A DNA stretch of 64,000 bases from Dyadobacter chenhuakuii (lineage in GTDB: Bacteria; Bacteroidota; Bacteroidia; Cytophagales; Spirosomataceae), in NCBI RefSeq assembly GCF_023821985.2, contig NZ_CP098805.1, positions 4,340,001 to 4,404,000 on the forward strand, in the 5' to 3' direction. Shown piece by piece: positions 1 through 8,964 of this stretch (its first letter is position 1; each line of letters starts with the position of its first letter). Below the pieces are notes generated by a model, which had not been told where the DNA came from, ran no database searches, and worked only from the letters and a program-made list of their open reading frames with translations. Made by a program: the position numbers and the translations under genes.

Positions 1-1
1 G

Positions 2-1234
2 GGAAAATCGGCTCAAATTCCGTTGTACACGTGGTTACCGGATGCAATGGCGGGTCCTACGCCTGTTTCGGCGCTGATCCACGCGGCTACGATGGTTACG
101 GCCGGGATTTACATGGTGATCCGTTCCAATGTCCTCTATTCACTGGCGCCTTCCACATTGGAAATCGTCGGCATTATCGGTGCGGCGACGGCGTTGTTTG
201 CGGCTTCGATTGGTCTTTTACAAAATGACATTAAGAAAGTCCTGGCCTACTCCACTGTGAGTCAGCTGGGTTATATGTTTATGGGCTTGGGTGCGATGGC
301 TTATTCGGCTTCAATGTTCCACGTTATTACGCACGCATTCTTTAAAGCATTGCTATTCCTTGGAGCAGGAAGCGTGATTCATGCCATGTCCGATGAGCAA
401 GATATCCGTTCGATGGGCGGCTTGCGGAAAAAGCTTCCTATCACGTTCCTCACATTCCTGATTGCAACCATTGCCATCTCCGGAATTCCGCCGTTTGCAG
501 GATTTTTCTCCAAAGATGAGATCCTTGCACACGTTTTCGAGCACAACAAATTGCTTTGGGTAATCGGGGTTTTGGGCTCGTTAATGACCTCATTCTATAT
601 GTTCCGCCTATTGTTCCTGACATTCTTCGGAACATTCCGGGGCACGCACGAGCAGGAGCATCATTTGCACGAATCGCCTGCTTCTATGACGATTCCGCTG
701 GTTATTTTGGCGGTTCTGTCTGCGTTAGGCGGATTTATTGGCGTACCGGAAGCATTGCATGGCACACATCATCTGGCTGAATTCATGAGCCCGTTGTATG
801 ACGCGTCTCGTCAGGTGAATCCTGAGGCTTTCTTGCCAACGGAGCTTTCGCACTCAGAGGAATATCTGTTAATGGGCGTTTCGGTGGCTGTGGCGTTGGT
901 ATCGGCGGTTGTGGCTTATGTTATGTATGTGCAAAAGGCTTCGGTTCCGGCACCGGATTCTCAGCCAAAATCAGCGTTGCAAGGTTTGGTGTACAACAAA
1001 TATTATGTGGATGAGCTCTACGATAATGTATTTGTGAAGCCTATCAAAACCTTATCCAATATCCTTTACAGTTTTGGAGAGTTCTTTATTGATCTGGTGG
1101 TCAATGCTTTCGTAAGACTTACCCAATTCTTTGCAGGGCTTTTGAAGAAAACACAGACCGGTTCCACGGGCGATTATGTGTTTGCCATGGTTCTGGGCAT
1201 TGTGGTTATCCTGTTTTGGAAGCTTTTACTTTGA
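2..1234 (+). CDS. nuoL: NADH-quinone oxidoreductase subunit L (3' part)
   Basis: This is the C-terminal 410 residues of a complex I antiporter-like subunit that pumps protons in the membrane arm. The frame is open from base 2, so the gene starts before the window. The opening residues GKSAQIPLYTWLPDAM and the following HAATMVTAGIYM stretch are hallmark NuoL sequence. They are followed by many hydrophobic helices and the HAFFKALLFLGAGSVIH segment that holds a conserved channel lysine. The C-terminus carries a long amphipathic region before a last membrane helix, matching the lateral helix of NuoL. nuoM starts 47 bp downstream, so the gene order is the usual nuoL-M-N. Family assignment is very secure; only the N-terminus is missing. 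Confidence 0.97.
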   Translation, partial: GKSAQIPLYTWLPDAMAGPTPVSALIHAATMVTAGIYMVIRSNVLYSLAPSTLEIVGIIGAATALFAASIGLLQNDIKKVLAYSTVSQLGYMFMGLGAMAYSASMFHVITHAFFKALLFLGAGSVIHAMSDEQDIRSMGGLRKKLPITFLTFLIATIAISGIPPFAGFFSKDEILAHVFEHNKLLWVIGVLGSLMTSFYMFRLLFLTFFGTFRGTHEQEHHLHESPASMTIPLVILAVLSALGGFIGVPEALHGTHHLAEFMSPLYDASRQVNPEAFLPTELSHSEEYLLMGVSVAVALVSAVVAYVMYVQKASVPAPDSQPKSALQGLVYNKYYVDELYDNVFVKPIKTLSNILYSFGEFFIDLVVNAFVRLTQFFAGLLKKTQTGSTGDYVFAMVLGIVVILFWKLLL

Positions 1235-1281
1235 TCTATAAAATCCGTTCACCATTTGTTGCTGACCGTTGACTTGAAAAT

Positions 1282-2730
1282 ATGCTTACTCTTCTGTTAA
1301 TACTTTTACCCATTGCCGCAGGTGTTCTTACGCTTCTCTCAGGCGAACGCCTCGCGAAGCAAGTTGCTTTGGTGAGCGGTCTGGCTGTGCTTGGCGTTTC
1401 CATTGCGACGTGGCTGCAATTTGATCCGGCAGCGGGAACCCAATTCAGCTTTAAATACGCCTGGCTCGCTTCCAGAGGCATTTCCTTCGCCGCAGGCATT
1501 GACGGCATCAGCCTTGTTCTGGTTCTGCTGACGACATTTCTGACACCGCTTATCATCCTTTCGGCTTTCAACCATGATTACAGGAAGCCTGCTTCCTTTT
1601 ATTCGCTGATCTTGTTCATGGAAGCCGCCTTAATCGGTGTTTTCACGGCCACGGATGCGTTTTTGTTCTATCTGTTTTTCGAAGCGGCGCTGATTCCGGT
1701 TTACTTCCTGGCAGCGATATGGGGTGGAGAAAATCGTCTGAAAGTAACATTCAAGTTCTTCATTTACACCATTTTCGGAAGCTTGTTAATGCTGGTTGGA
1801 CTCGTTTATCTGTATTACCAAACACCCGGCACGCATACTTCTGAGATCACCGCATTTTACGCATTGCAACTTGCCAAACCGGTTCAGGGCTTCATCTTCT
1901 GGGCGTTCTTTATTGCCTTTGCAATTAAAATGCCTTTGTTCCCATTCCATACATGGCAACCAGACACTTACACAGAATCGCCTACACCAGCAACCATGCT
2001 CCTTTCCGGTATTATGCTGAAAATGGGGGTTTATGGTCTGATCCGGTTCCTGCTTCCGATCGTTCCGGGCGGAATGGAAACCTGGGGCACGATGGCGATG
2101 GTCCTTTCCGTGATCGGCATCATTTACGGTTCTATCATTGCCATTCAGCAGAGCGATATGAAGCGTTTGATCGCTTATTCGTCTTTTGCGCACGTTGGTT
2201 TGATGGCCGCAGGTGTTTTCTCTTATTCGATCAATGGCTTGCAAGGCGCATTGATTCAAATGCTTGCGCACGGAATCAATGTGATCGGGCTGTTTTTCAT
2301 CATTGATATTATTTACAGCCGCACCAAAACACGTTATCTGGATCAGCTTGGCGGCATCACGCAGAGCACACCGCATTTGAGCGTTTACTTTATGATCCTG
2401 CTCCTGGGAAGCGTTGCGCTTCCGTTAACAAATGGTTTTGTAGGCGAATTCCTGTTACTATCCAGCGTTTTCCAATACGATGGCTGGCTGGGCGCAATTG
2501 CAGGACTTACCATCATTCTGGGGTCCGTTTATATGCTGCGGATGTTCCAAAAATCAATGTTCGGCCCGCGTTCCAAGTGGGTTGAAGGATTCCAGGATCT
2601 TACCATGAGTGAGCGCGCTGTGCTTTTGCCTTTGGTGATCATGGTTTTCTGGATCGGCATTTACCCCAACACATTTCTGAAATTAACAGAGCCAGCTGTA
2701 AGTCAACTTTTACAAATGGTTAATAACTAG
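1282..2730 (+). CDS. nuoM: NADH-quinone oxidoreductase subunit M
   Basis: A 482-residue polytopic membrane protein, the second proton-pumping antiporter-like subunit of complex I. Conserved features include the FFEAALIPVYF helix with a membrane glutamate near residue 134, and the FAIKMPLFPFHTWQPD segment with a channel lysine near residue 216. The LLSGIMLKMGVYG helix is also typical. Length is normal for NuoM. The ATG at 1282 is used. It lies between nuoL and nuoN, with only 7 bp to nuoN, so co-transcription is expected. Confidence 0.97.
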   Translation: MLTLLLILLPIAAGVLTLLSGERLAKQVALVSGLAVLGVSIATWLQFDPAAGTQFSFKYAWLASRGISFAAGIDGISLVLVLLTTFLTPLIILSAFNHDYRKPASFYSLILFMEAALIGVFTATDAFLFYLFFEAALIPVYFLAAIWGGENRLKVTFKFFIYTIFGSLLMLVGLVYLYYQTPGTHTSEITAFYALQLAKPVQGFIFWAFFIAFAIKMPLFPFHTWQPDTYTESPTPATMLLSGIMLKMGVYGLIRFLLPIVPGGMETWGTMAMVLSVIGIIYGSIIAIQQSDMKRLIAYSSFAHVGLMAAGVFSYSINGLQGALIQMLAHGINVIGLFFIIDIIYSRTKTRYLDQLGGITQSTPHLSVYFMILLLGSVALPLTNGFVGEFLLLSSVFQYDGWLGAIAGLTIILGSVYMLRMFQKSMFGPRSKWVEGFQDLTMSERAVLLPLVIMVFWIGIYPNTFLKLTEPAVSQLLQMVNN

Positions 2731-2737
2731 TCAAAAT

Positions 2738-4135
2738 ATGTATCCCATTATATTGTTGTCTGTTCTTGGCGTCGTAACCCTGTTTCTGGGCTTTTCGAAA
2801 TCAAAGAATGTTTTGCTTCCTGCCGTATTATTTTTCCTTGTCCTGGCTATTGCGAGCAATTTCGTGGAGTGGAACAAAGGACCGCTGCTTTATTTTTATG
2901 ATATGCTGCGGGTTGATAATCTGACACTTGCATTCAACGGCATCGTGCTGCTATCGGCTTTTATGATCGTGGCGATTTCAGGAGGCTTCCAGGAAAACCC
3001 TGATTCCGAGCCAGCAGAATATTTTGGGTTAATGCTTTTCTCGCTGGTTGGTGCGTTGATGATGATCGGTTTTGAGCACATGATCATGCTTTTTATCGGT
3101 GTGGAAATCTTGTCTGTCGCGATGTACATTTTGACAGGAAGCAACAAACGCAACCTGCGTTCCAATGAAGCTGCATTGAAATACTTCTTGATGGGCGCTT
3201 TCGCAACGGGCTTTATGCTTTTCGGCATGACCTTGATTTACGGGGCAACAGGCTCATTCAAACTCAGCCACATTCACGGTTTTGCTTCGAACATTCAGGC
3301 AGATGCACAGCCTTATATCTTATATGCGGGATTGCTTTTGCTGTTAATCGGCATGTTGTTCAAAGTTTCGGCTGCGCCATTCCACTTCTGGACGCCGGAT
3401 GTTTATGAAGGAGCACCGACGATCTTTACCACATTCATGTCTACAATTGTGAAAACAGCCGGTTTTGCTGCTCTTTTCCGTTTGTTAAACACCTCATTCA
3501 GTGAAATATATGGCTTTTGGTGGATCATTATCGCAACCATTGCCGTGCTTACTTTACTCGTGGGGAACATTGGTGCAACGAGTCAGAACAGCTTTAAAAG
3601 AATGCTGGCCTATTCCGGGATTTCACATGCGGGTTATATGCTTATCGCTTTAACCGCATTGACCAAGCCTTCCCAAAATGCAATCGTATTTTACTCCCTG
3701 GCTTATTCATTGTCAACGATCTGTGCTTTTGGCGTACTAATGTTGGTTTCCAGAGAAAAAACACTCGAAGGACAGCCTAACGAACGCTACGAAGCATTTA
3801 ATGGTCTGGCTAAACAAAATCCTATGCTGGCATTCGTGCTCGCGGTTTCCATGCTATCATTGGCAGGGATTCCTCTGACAGCTGGTTTTTGGGGTAAATT
3901 TTTCATCTTCACCAGCGCGGCAGACAGAGGAATTATCTGGATCACCGTTATTGCCGTGTTGATGTCCGCGGTGGGTATTTATTACTATTTCCGCGTGATC
4001 ATTTCGTCTTATTTAAAAGAAGGAGATTTGATCAAGATCCGCGTTGCCCCATTTTATCAGGTGATTTTATTGCTTGCCACATTCCTGACTATCCTCTTCG
4101 GACTTGCTCCCGGCGTGTTTGAAGGCCTGTTATAA
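2738..4135 (+). CDS. nuoN: NADH-quinone oxidoreductase subunit N
   Basis: A 465-residue membrane protein with about 14 hydrophobic helices, the third antiporter-like subunit of complex I. The GVEILSVAMYILTGS helix with its buried glutamate, the FKVSAAPFHFWTPDVYEGAP segment and the FKRMLAYSGISHAGYML helix are characteristic of NuoN. It starts at ATG 2738, 7 bp after nuoM, and is the last gene of the nuo run. The next gene is convergent and ends 2 bp away, with no clear terminator hairpin between them. Confidence 0.97.
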   Translation: MYPIILLSVLGVVTLFLGFSKSKNVLLPAVLFFLVLAIASNFVEWNKGPLLYFYDMLRVDNLTLAFNGIVLLSAFMIVAISGGFQENPDSEPAEYFGLMLFSLVGALMMIGFEHMIMLFIGVEILSVAMYILTGSNKRNLRSNEAALKYFLMGAFATGFMLFGMTLIYGATGSFKLSHIHGFASNIQADAQPYILYAGLLLLLIGMLFKVSAAPFHFWTPDVYEGAPTIFTTFMSTIVKTAGFAALFRLLNTSFSEIYGFWWIIIATIAVLTLLVGNIGATSQNSFKRMLAYSGISHAGYMLIALTALTKPSQNAIVFYSLAYSLSTICAFGVLMLVSREKTLEGQPNERYEAFNGLAKQNPMLAFVLAVSMLSLAGIPLTAGFWGKFFIFTSAADRGIIWITVIAVLMSAVGIYYYFRVIISSYLKEGDLIKIRVAPFYQVILLLATFLTILFGLAPGVFEGLL

Positions 4136-4137
4136 GG

Positions 4138-5061
4138 TTATTTTGAAGGCAAAAATTCGTTGACTTTCATCCAATGCAGGCAACGACCAAACCACTCGCT
4201 GAAAGCAGGCGTTTTGAGATACCCGTGCTCGCCTTTGGAATAAATGTGCATATCGGCTGGAATGCTCACCGCATTAAGCGCCTCATAAAACTGAATGCTG
4301 TTGGAAACCGGCACAACCGTGTCATCACCCGCATGCGTCAAAAACGTGGGTGGCGTGCTTTTGGTGACTTGCAGTTCATTGGAAAAATATTTAAGCTTCT
4401 CCTTCGTCGGCGTCTTTCCGAGCAGATTGCTGCTCGAACCTTTATGCCCGATAAGGTCCATCAAACTGATCACCGGATATACCAGGATCATAAAATCCGG
4501 CCTGAGGCTGGTTTTCATTGGGTTGGCAATAAATGTGCTGTCATAATGTGTCCCTGCGGTCGCGGCTAAATGTCCGCCTGCTGAGAAGCCCATAATGCCA
4601 ATCTTTGCCTGGTTAATCTTCCATTTTTCCGCCTGTTCCCGGACCGTCTTGATCGCCTGCTGCGCATCCTGTAACGGCCCCAGCGACTTATCGGACATAA
4701 TTTTGTCGTCCGGCAACCTGTATTTCAGTACCATCGCTGCAATGCCCGCTTTGTTAAGCGCTTTGGCCACCTGGTGTCCCTCTCGCTCCATCACTAGCAC
4801 GCCGTAACCACCGCCCGGACAAACGATCACTGCTGCTCCGGTTGAGGCTGACGCAGGCGGCAGATAAACCGTTAATGTGGGCCGGGACACTTTCCTAGCG
4901 ATCTGATCAACATTCGTCTCCTCATCCGGCACTTGAATGGAGTTCGGAATTTTGTCGGGATAAAGCGGCATGACTGTCTGGGCAAACGCCTGAAAAGTGC
5001 TGGATGAAATGAGTAAGATACAGAATCCGAGAGTTGTAGAAAATGCTTTTCGGGGCGTCAT
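4138..5061 (-). CDS. Exported alpha/beta hydrolase, esterase/xylan-esterase type
   Basis: A 307-residue secreted hydrolase. Residues 1-28 form a signal peptide ending near AFA-QT. The oxyanion segment CPGGGY is at 81-86, the nucleophile elbow GFSAGGH has Ser160, and the acid is Asp246 or Asp247 in AGDDTVVP. The histidine is His279 in GEHG. This arrangement matches the BD-FAE/acetyl-esterase group that deacetylates sugars or polysaccharides in Bacteroidota, but the substrate cannot be read from sequence. It is convergent with nuoN, and a 363-bp gap precedes the next gene. Confidence 0.8.
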   Translation of the reverse strand: MTPRKAFSTTLGFCILLISSSTFQAFAQTVMPLYPDKIPNSIQVPDEETNVDQIARKVSRPTLTVYLPPASASTGAAVIVCPGGGYGVLVMEREGHQVAKALNKAGIAAMVLKYRLPDDKIMSDKSLGPLQDAQQAIKTVREQAEKWKINQAKIGIMGFSAGGHLAATAGTHYDSTFIANPMKTSLRPDFMILVYPVISLMDLIGHKGSSSNLLGKTPTKEKLKYFSNELQVTKSTPPTFLTHAGDDTVVPVSNSIQFYEALNAVSIPADMHIYSKGEHGYLKTPAFSEWFGRCLHWMKVNEFLPSK

Positions 5062-5424
5062 GTTAATTAATCGTGTTTTAATTTTTTTCTAATCAGGATA
5101 AGTCTAAAATGTAACTAAATTTCGGTTACACATTATCTTTCCTGAAACGAAGTATGAAATGGCATTTTTTTACCTGGACCTGAAAGTGGGCAGAATCGCA
5201 GGCACATCTGCATTCAACGTAAACCAAATTGCACCATTCTACGTTATGCTTCAAATTTTGACATTATTAATATAATATTTACAAGAAAATAGAATTTGCT
5301 TTGTTACTTTATGTCTGTTACCAATAAAAAAATTTAACTAGTTTTGTAGCTTATGGAAATCATGCACTAGTTTCTTTGAAGTGTTATAAAATGAGCCATA
5401 TCATAATCAATCCACAATAACAGA
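5062..5424. other. Intergenic region between divergent genes
   Basis: This AT-rich gap separates the divergent esterase and alpha/beta hydrolase genes, so it should hold both promoters. A small inverted repeat (TGTAAC/GTTACA, 9-nt loop) lies at 5110-5130. TAGTTTTG at 5339-5346 fits the Bacteroidota -7 box TAnnTTTG for the rightward gene, but the upstream -33 TTG is not convincing. No gene or RNA was seen. Confidence 0.4.
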
Positions 5425-6198
5425 ATGAAATATCCAGTACATGCAGAAGGTAGGTTTCAGTTTATCGACGAGGGAAAAGGCGAAACATTACTGCTTTTGC
5501 ATGGTCTTTTCGGTGCGTTGAGCAACTGGGACGGCATCATAGATCATTTTTCCAGTCGCTTCCGCGTTATAATTCCTTTGCTTCCTATTTATGAACTGCC
5601 TCCGCGAGAAGCCGGATTGGAAGCGCTTTTAGCCTTTTTGGAAGATTTTGTGTCCTTTAAAAACCTGGCGAATGTGACCGTGATCGGAAACTCTCTGGGC
5701 GGCCACATTGGACTATTGTATACTTTAAAGAACCAGGAAAACGTTCACAAACTGGTTTTGACGGGAAGTTCGGGCTTATTTGAAAACTCAATGGGCGGCT
5801 CTTTCCCGAAGCGTGGCAGTTATGACTACATCAAAGAACGTGTTGCATATACATTCTACGATCCGGAAGTGGCAACCAAGGACCTGGTTGACGAAGTTTT
5901 CGAAACCACGTCGAGCATTCCTAAATGCATGAGCATTGTGGGCATAGCAAAATCTGCGCAGCGACATAATCTTGCGAAAGATCTGCATGAAATCAATGTT
6001 CCTACGTTATTGGTCTGGGGATTGAATGATACGATCACGCCGCCGCATGTGGGCTATGAATTTAACAGGCTTATTGCGGGTTCGGAGCTGCATTTTATTG
6101 ATCACTGCTGCCATGCGCCCATGATGGAACGCCCTCATGAATTTAATGTGATACTGGAAAGCTTTCTGGAAAAACATATTTCAGTGCCTGTTGCCTGA
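5425..6198 (+). CDS. Alpha/beta hydrolase
   Basis: A 257-residue cytoplasmic alpha/beta-hydrolase-fold protein without a signal peptide. The HGLFG oxyanion loop is near residue 26, the nucleophile elbow GNSLGGH has Ser90, the acid is Asp202 in WGLNDTITP, and the base is His230 in CCHAPMMERP. The layout resembles the MhpC/proline-iminopeptidase-like group, but the substrate is unknown. A CBS-domain gene follows 83 bp downstream on the same strand and nadK follows that, so it may lead a small operon. Confidence 0.8.
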   Translation: MKYPVHAEGRFQFIDEGKGETLLLLHGLFGALSNWDGIIDHFSSRFRVIIPLLPIYELPPREAGLEALLAFLEDFVSFKNLANVTVIGNSLGGHIGLLYTLKNQENVHKLVLTGSSGLFENSMGGSFPKRGSYDYIKERVAYTFYDPEVATKDLVDEVFETTSSIPKCMSIVGIAKSAQRHNLAKDLHEINVPTLLVWGLNDTITPPHVGYEFNRLIAGSELHFIDHCCHAPMMERPHEFNVILESFLEKHISVPVA

Positions 6199-6281
6199 CA
6201 TTTTTCTGAGGGAATTTCTTTTGATACGAAAGTTGTTACATATATAGTTTTTTTATAGATTCGAAAAATGACGATCTGAAT

Positions 6282-6953
6282 ATGCTTGCTGCTACCCTGA
6301 TTAATCCCATGATCCCAGTCCTGAAACTGACCGATTCGGTTAGCACGGCATTGGACTGGATGGATGAATTTGGTGTAAAGCAGCTTGTCGTGGCAGATGC
6401 CGGCATTTATCAGGGAATTGTGTCCGAGGACATTCTTTATGATGTCACGGATAATTCGGACCCGCTTGCGAAGATCATTATCCAGCACAAGGATATTTTT
6501 GCTTCCGAAGACCAGCATCCTTACGAACTTTTACGGCTTGTAAATCAATTCGGCTTGCTGATTATACCGGTTTTGCATGAAGACCGGAGTTTCGCAGGAA
6601 GTATTTTAGTAAATGATCTGATCGAACATTTCGTCAATGAGCTGGGTGTTCAGGAAAAAGGAGCTGTTATAGTGCTTAAAATTGCCGAACGCAGCTATTC
6701 GCTTTCAGAGATCAGCCGTTTGATCGAATCCAACGGCACAAAGGTCCTGAGCAGCTATTATTCGTCCGGAGAAAGCTACAATCCGCTGAACGAAGCGAAG
6801 CTTACATTAAAACTCAACCGGACGCACATTACGCCTATTATCGCTACACTCGAGCGTTTTGGTTATGAAATTGAAGAAGCGCATGCCAATGACCCCATCG
6901 AAAGCGTAGATCAGGAGCGATTGGATATGCTTTTGAGATACCTTGCCACCTGA
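6282..6953 (+). CDS. CBS-domain protein
   Basis: A 223-residue protein with two CBS motifs in the first 125 residues (around GVKQLVVADAGIYQGIVSED and FGLLIIPVLHEDRSFAGSI). CBS pairs bind adenine nucleotides and sense energy state. The last 100 residues form a separate ACT-like alpha/beta region. There is no transporter or enzyme domain, so it is probably a stand-alone regulatory protein. It lies 90 bp before nadK on the same strand. Confidence 0.75.
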   Translation: MLAATLINPMIPVLKLTDSVSTALDWMDEFGVKQLVVADAGIYQGIVSEDILYDVTDNSDPLAKIIIQHKDIFASEDQHPYELLRLVNQFGLLIIPVLHEDRSFAGSILVNDLIEHFVNELGVQEKGAVIVLKIAERSYSLSEISRLIESNGTKVLSSYYSSGESYNPLNEAKLTLKLNRTHITPIIATLERFGYEIEEAHANDPIESVDQERLDMLLRYLAT

Positions 6954-7043
6954 TTTCTTCACATTAGTTCAACGGCCGGTATTTTGAATCGGCATATTTG
7001 CGCGTATCTTTCGGAAGAAACAAGATGATCTACTTTTTCTTCC

Positions 7044-7919
7044 ATGAAAATAGCAATTCACGGACGCAACTTTAATGAGTCCGCCCGCCCGTTCATTGAA
7101 AACATGTTCAATGAGCTGTCTCGCCGGAAAGTTGAAGTCCAGCTCTCCAAACCCTTTCGGAATTTTCTGGATCAGAACGGGATCACGCACTACTCAGAGC
7201 TTGTTTACGAAAAACCCGACGAACTTTTTGACGCACGCCTGATCGTGAGTATGGGCGGGGACGGAACATTGCTTGAAACCATTTCACATGTTGGAAAAAG
7301 GCAGATCCCGGCCATAGGGATCAATGTGGGCAGGCTTGGTTTTCTGGCCACCGTTCCTCCTGAGCGGATCACAGATATGATCCAGGCGCTGGAAAACAAC
7401 CAATACAGGATCGACGAAAGGACATTAGTAGAAATAGAATCCAATATCGATTTATTTGATGGCCAGAATTTCGGTTTAAATGATTTCACGATCACAAAAA
7501 CCGATACTTCGTCCATGATTACGGTTCACACCTATCTCAATGATGAGTTTCTGAACTCCTACTGGGCCGACGGCCTGATCATTTCTACTCCCACCGGCTC
7601 AACAGGTTATTCGCTCAGCTGCGGCGGACCGGTTCTTGTTCCGCATTCCCAAAATTTCATTATTACGCCCATCAGCCCGCATAATTTGAATGTCCGACCT
7701 TTGGTTTTAGAAGATACTGCGGTCATCAGACTGGAAGTAAAAAGCCGCAGCAACAATTTTCTGGTCTCTCTGGATGCAAGGTCAAGGGTTGTTGATGAAA
7801 ACACCTTACTAACCGTTAGAAAAGCCGGGTTCATCGCGCGATTAATAAAAATGCACGACGACAGTTTCCTTAATACATTGCGAAGCAAGCTTTCCTGGGG
7901 ATTGGATATGCGGAATTAA
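7044..7919 (+). CDS. nadK: NAD kinase
   Basis: A 291-residue cytoplasmic enzyme that phosphorylates NAD to NADP with ATP or polyphosphate. The GGDGT motif is at residues 71-75, and the glycine-rich STPTGSTGYSLSCGGP segment binds NAD. The usual Asn-Glu pair is Asn-Asp here (LNDFTI), which I believe is common in Bacteroidota. Length fits the family. The next gene, a dipeptide epimerase, starts 11 bp downstream, so the two are likely co-transcribed. Confidence 0.95.
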   Translation: MKIAIHGRNFNESARPFIENMFNELSRRKVEVQLSKPFRNFLDQNGITHYSELVYEKPDELFDARLIVSMGGDGTLLETISHVGKRQIPAIGINVGRLGFLATVPPERITDMIQALENNQYRIDERTLVEIESNIDLFDGQNFGLNDFTITKTDTSSMITVHTYLNDEFLNSYWADGLIISTPTGSTGYSLSCGGPVLVPHSQNFIITPISPHNLNVRPLVLEDTAVIRLEVKSRSNNFLVSLDARSRVVDENTLLTVRKAGFIARLIKMHDDSFLNTLRSKLSWGLDMRN

Positions 7920-7930
7920 CACATTCACCG

Positions 7931-8944
7931 ATGCAACTGATCTATCACACATTTGACCTGCAACTCAGGCATACATTCACCATTGCGCACGATTCACGCG
8001 ATGTACAGCCAACATTGATTGTAGAACTCCGTGACGGCCATTTGAGCGGCCTGGGAGAAGCAACCAGCAACCCCTACTACGGCATTACGATCCCGAATAT
8101 GATCGAGTCGCTAGAAACTGCGAAAACGATTATTGAAGGTGGCGCCTATCAAAGTGCCGAAGAGCTTTGGGACCTGGTGCATCCACTTTTGCAAAACAAT
8201 TCCTTTGCACAATGCGCCCTGGATGAAGCCGCTCATGATCTATTCGCCAAAAAGAAAAATCAAAAGCTTTATGAAAGTTGGGGGTTAAATATTGATAACA
8301 TCCCGCTCACCAATTTCACGATCGGCATTGATACGGTTGAGAAAATGGTATCCAAAATGAAAGAGCTCCCCTGGCCTGTTTACAAGATAAAATTAGGCAC
8401 CAACGAAGACCTTCGTATTGTATCTGAATTGCGTAAACACACGAATGCGCTGTTCCGCGTAGATGCAAATTGTGCCTGGACGGCAGAGCAAACCATTGCC
8501 TTTGCACCAGGATTGAAGAAGCTTGGCGTTGAATTTATCGAACAACCGCTGGCTGCGAATGACATCGAAGGCATGAAAAAAGTCTTTGCCGAATGTGTGC
8601 TTCCTGTGATCGCCGATGAAAGCTGCATTATTGAAAGTGATGTAAAATCCTGCCACGGCTTGTTTTACGGCATCAATGTAAAGCTTACCAAATGCGGCGG
8701 ACCTACTGCCGCAAAACGCATGATAGCAGAAGCTAAAAGTCTAGGAATGAAAACAATGATCGGCTGTATGACCGAGACAAGCGTTGGGATCTCTTCCATT
8801 GCACACTTCCTGCCATTGCTGGATTATGTGGATATGGACGGCTCACTGTTAATCAACAATGATCCGGCATCCGGTGTAACCTTTGACTACGGACGCATTA
8901 TCTTTCCTAACCGCACAGGCTCCGGCGCAATGCTTAATGCCTGA
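7931..8944 (+). CDS. Dipeptide epimerase (enolase superfamily, L-Ala-D/L-Glu epimerase type)
   Basis: A 337-residue enolase-superfamily enzyme. The catalytic set is complete: Lys152 and Lys154 (YKIK), metal ligands Asp178 (RVDAN), Glu204 (FIEQP) and Asp229 (IADES), and the opposite lysine Lys251 (NVKLTKCGG). The C-terminal DMDGSL loop is the substrate-recognition signature of Ala-Glu and related dipeptide epimerases. The likely role is racemising the second residue of murein-derived or dietary dipeptides. It sits between nadK (11-bp gap) and a PLP enzyme (20-bp gap), all on one strand. Confidence 0.85.
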   Translation: MQLIYHTFDLQLRHTFTIAHDSRDVQPTLIVELRDGHLSGLGEATSNPYYGITIPNMIESLETAKTIIEGGAYQSAEELWDLVHPLLQNNSFAQCALDEAAHDLFAKKKNQKLYESWGLNIDNIPLTNFTIGIDTVEKMVSKMKELPWPVYKIKLGTNEDLRIVSELRKHTNALFRVDANCAWTAEQTIAFAPGLKKLGVEFIEQPLAANDIEGMKKVFAECVLPVIADESCIIESDVKSCHGLFYGINVKLTKCGGPTAAKRMIAEAKSLGMKTMIGCMTETSVGISSIAHFLPLLDYVDMDGSLLINNDPASGVTFDYGRIIFPNRTGSGAMLNA

Positions 8945-8964
8945 ATTTTGATCCGTAGTTTTCA

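Noticed and set aside
1786..2376. A 196-codon antisense open frame in nuoM
   Set aside because: It lies wholly opposite a secure nuoM gene; its His/Asn/Arg-rich translation is the typical shadow of membrane-protein codons.
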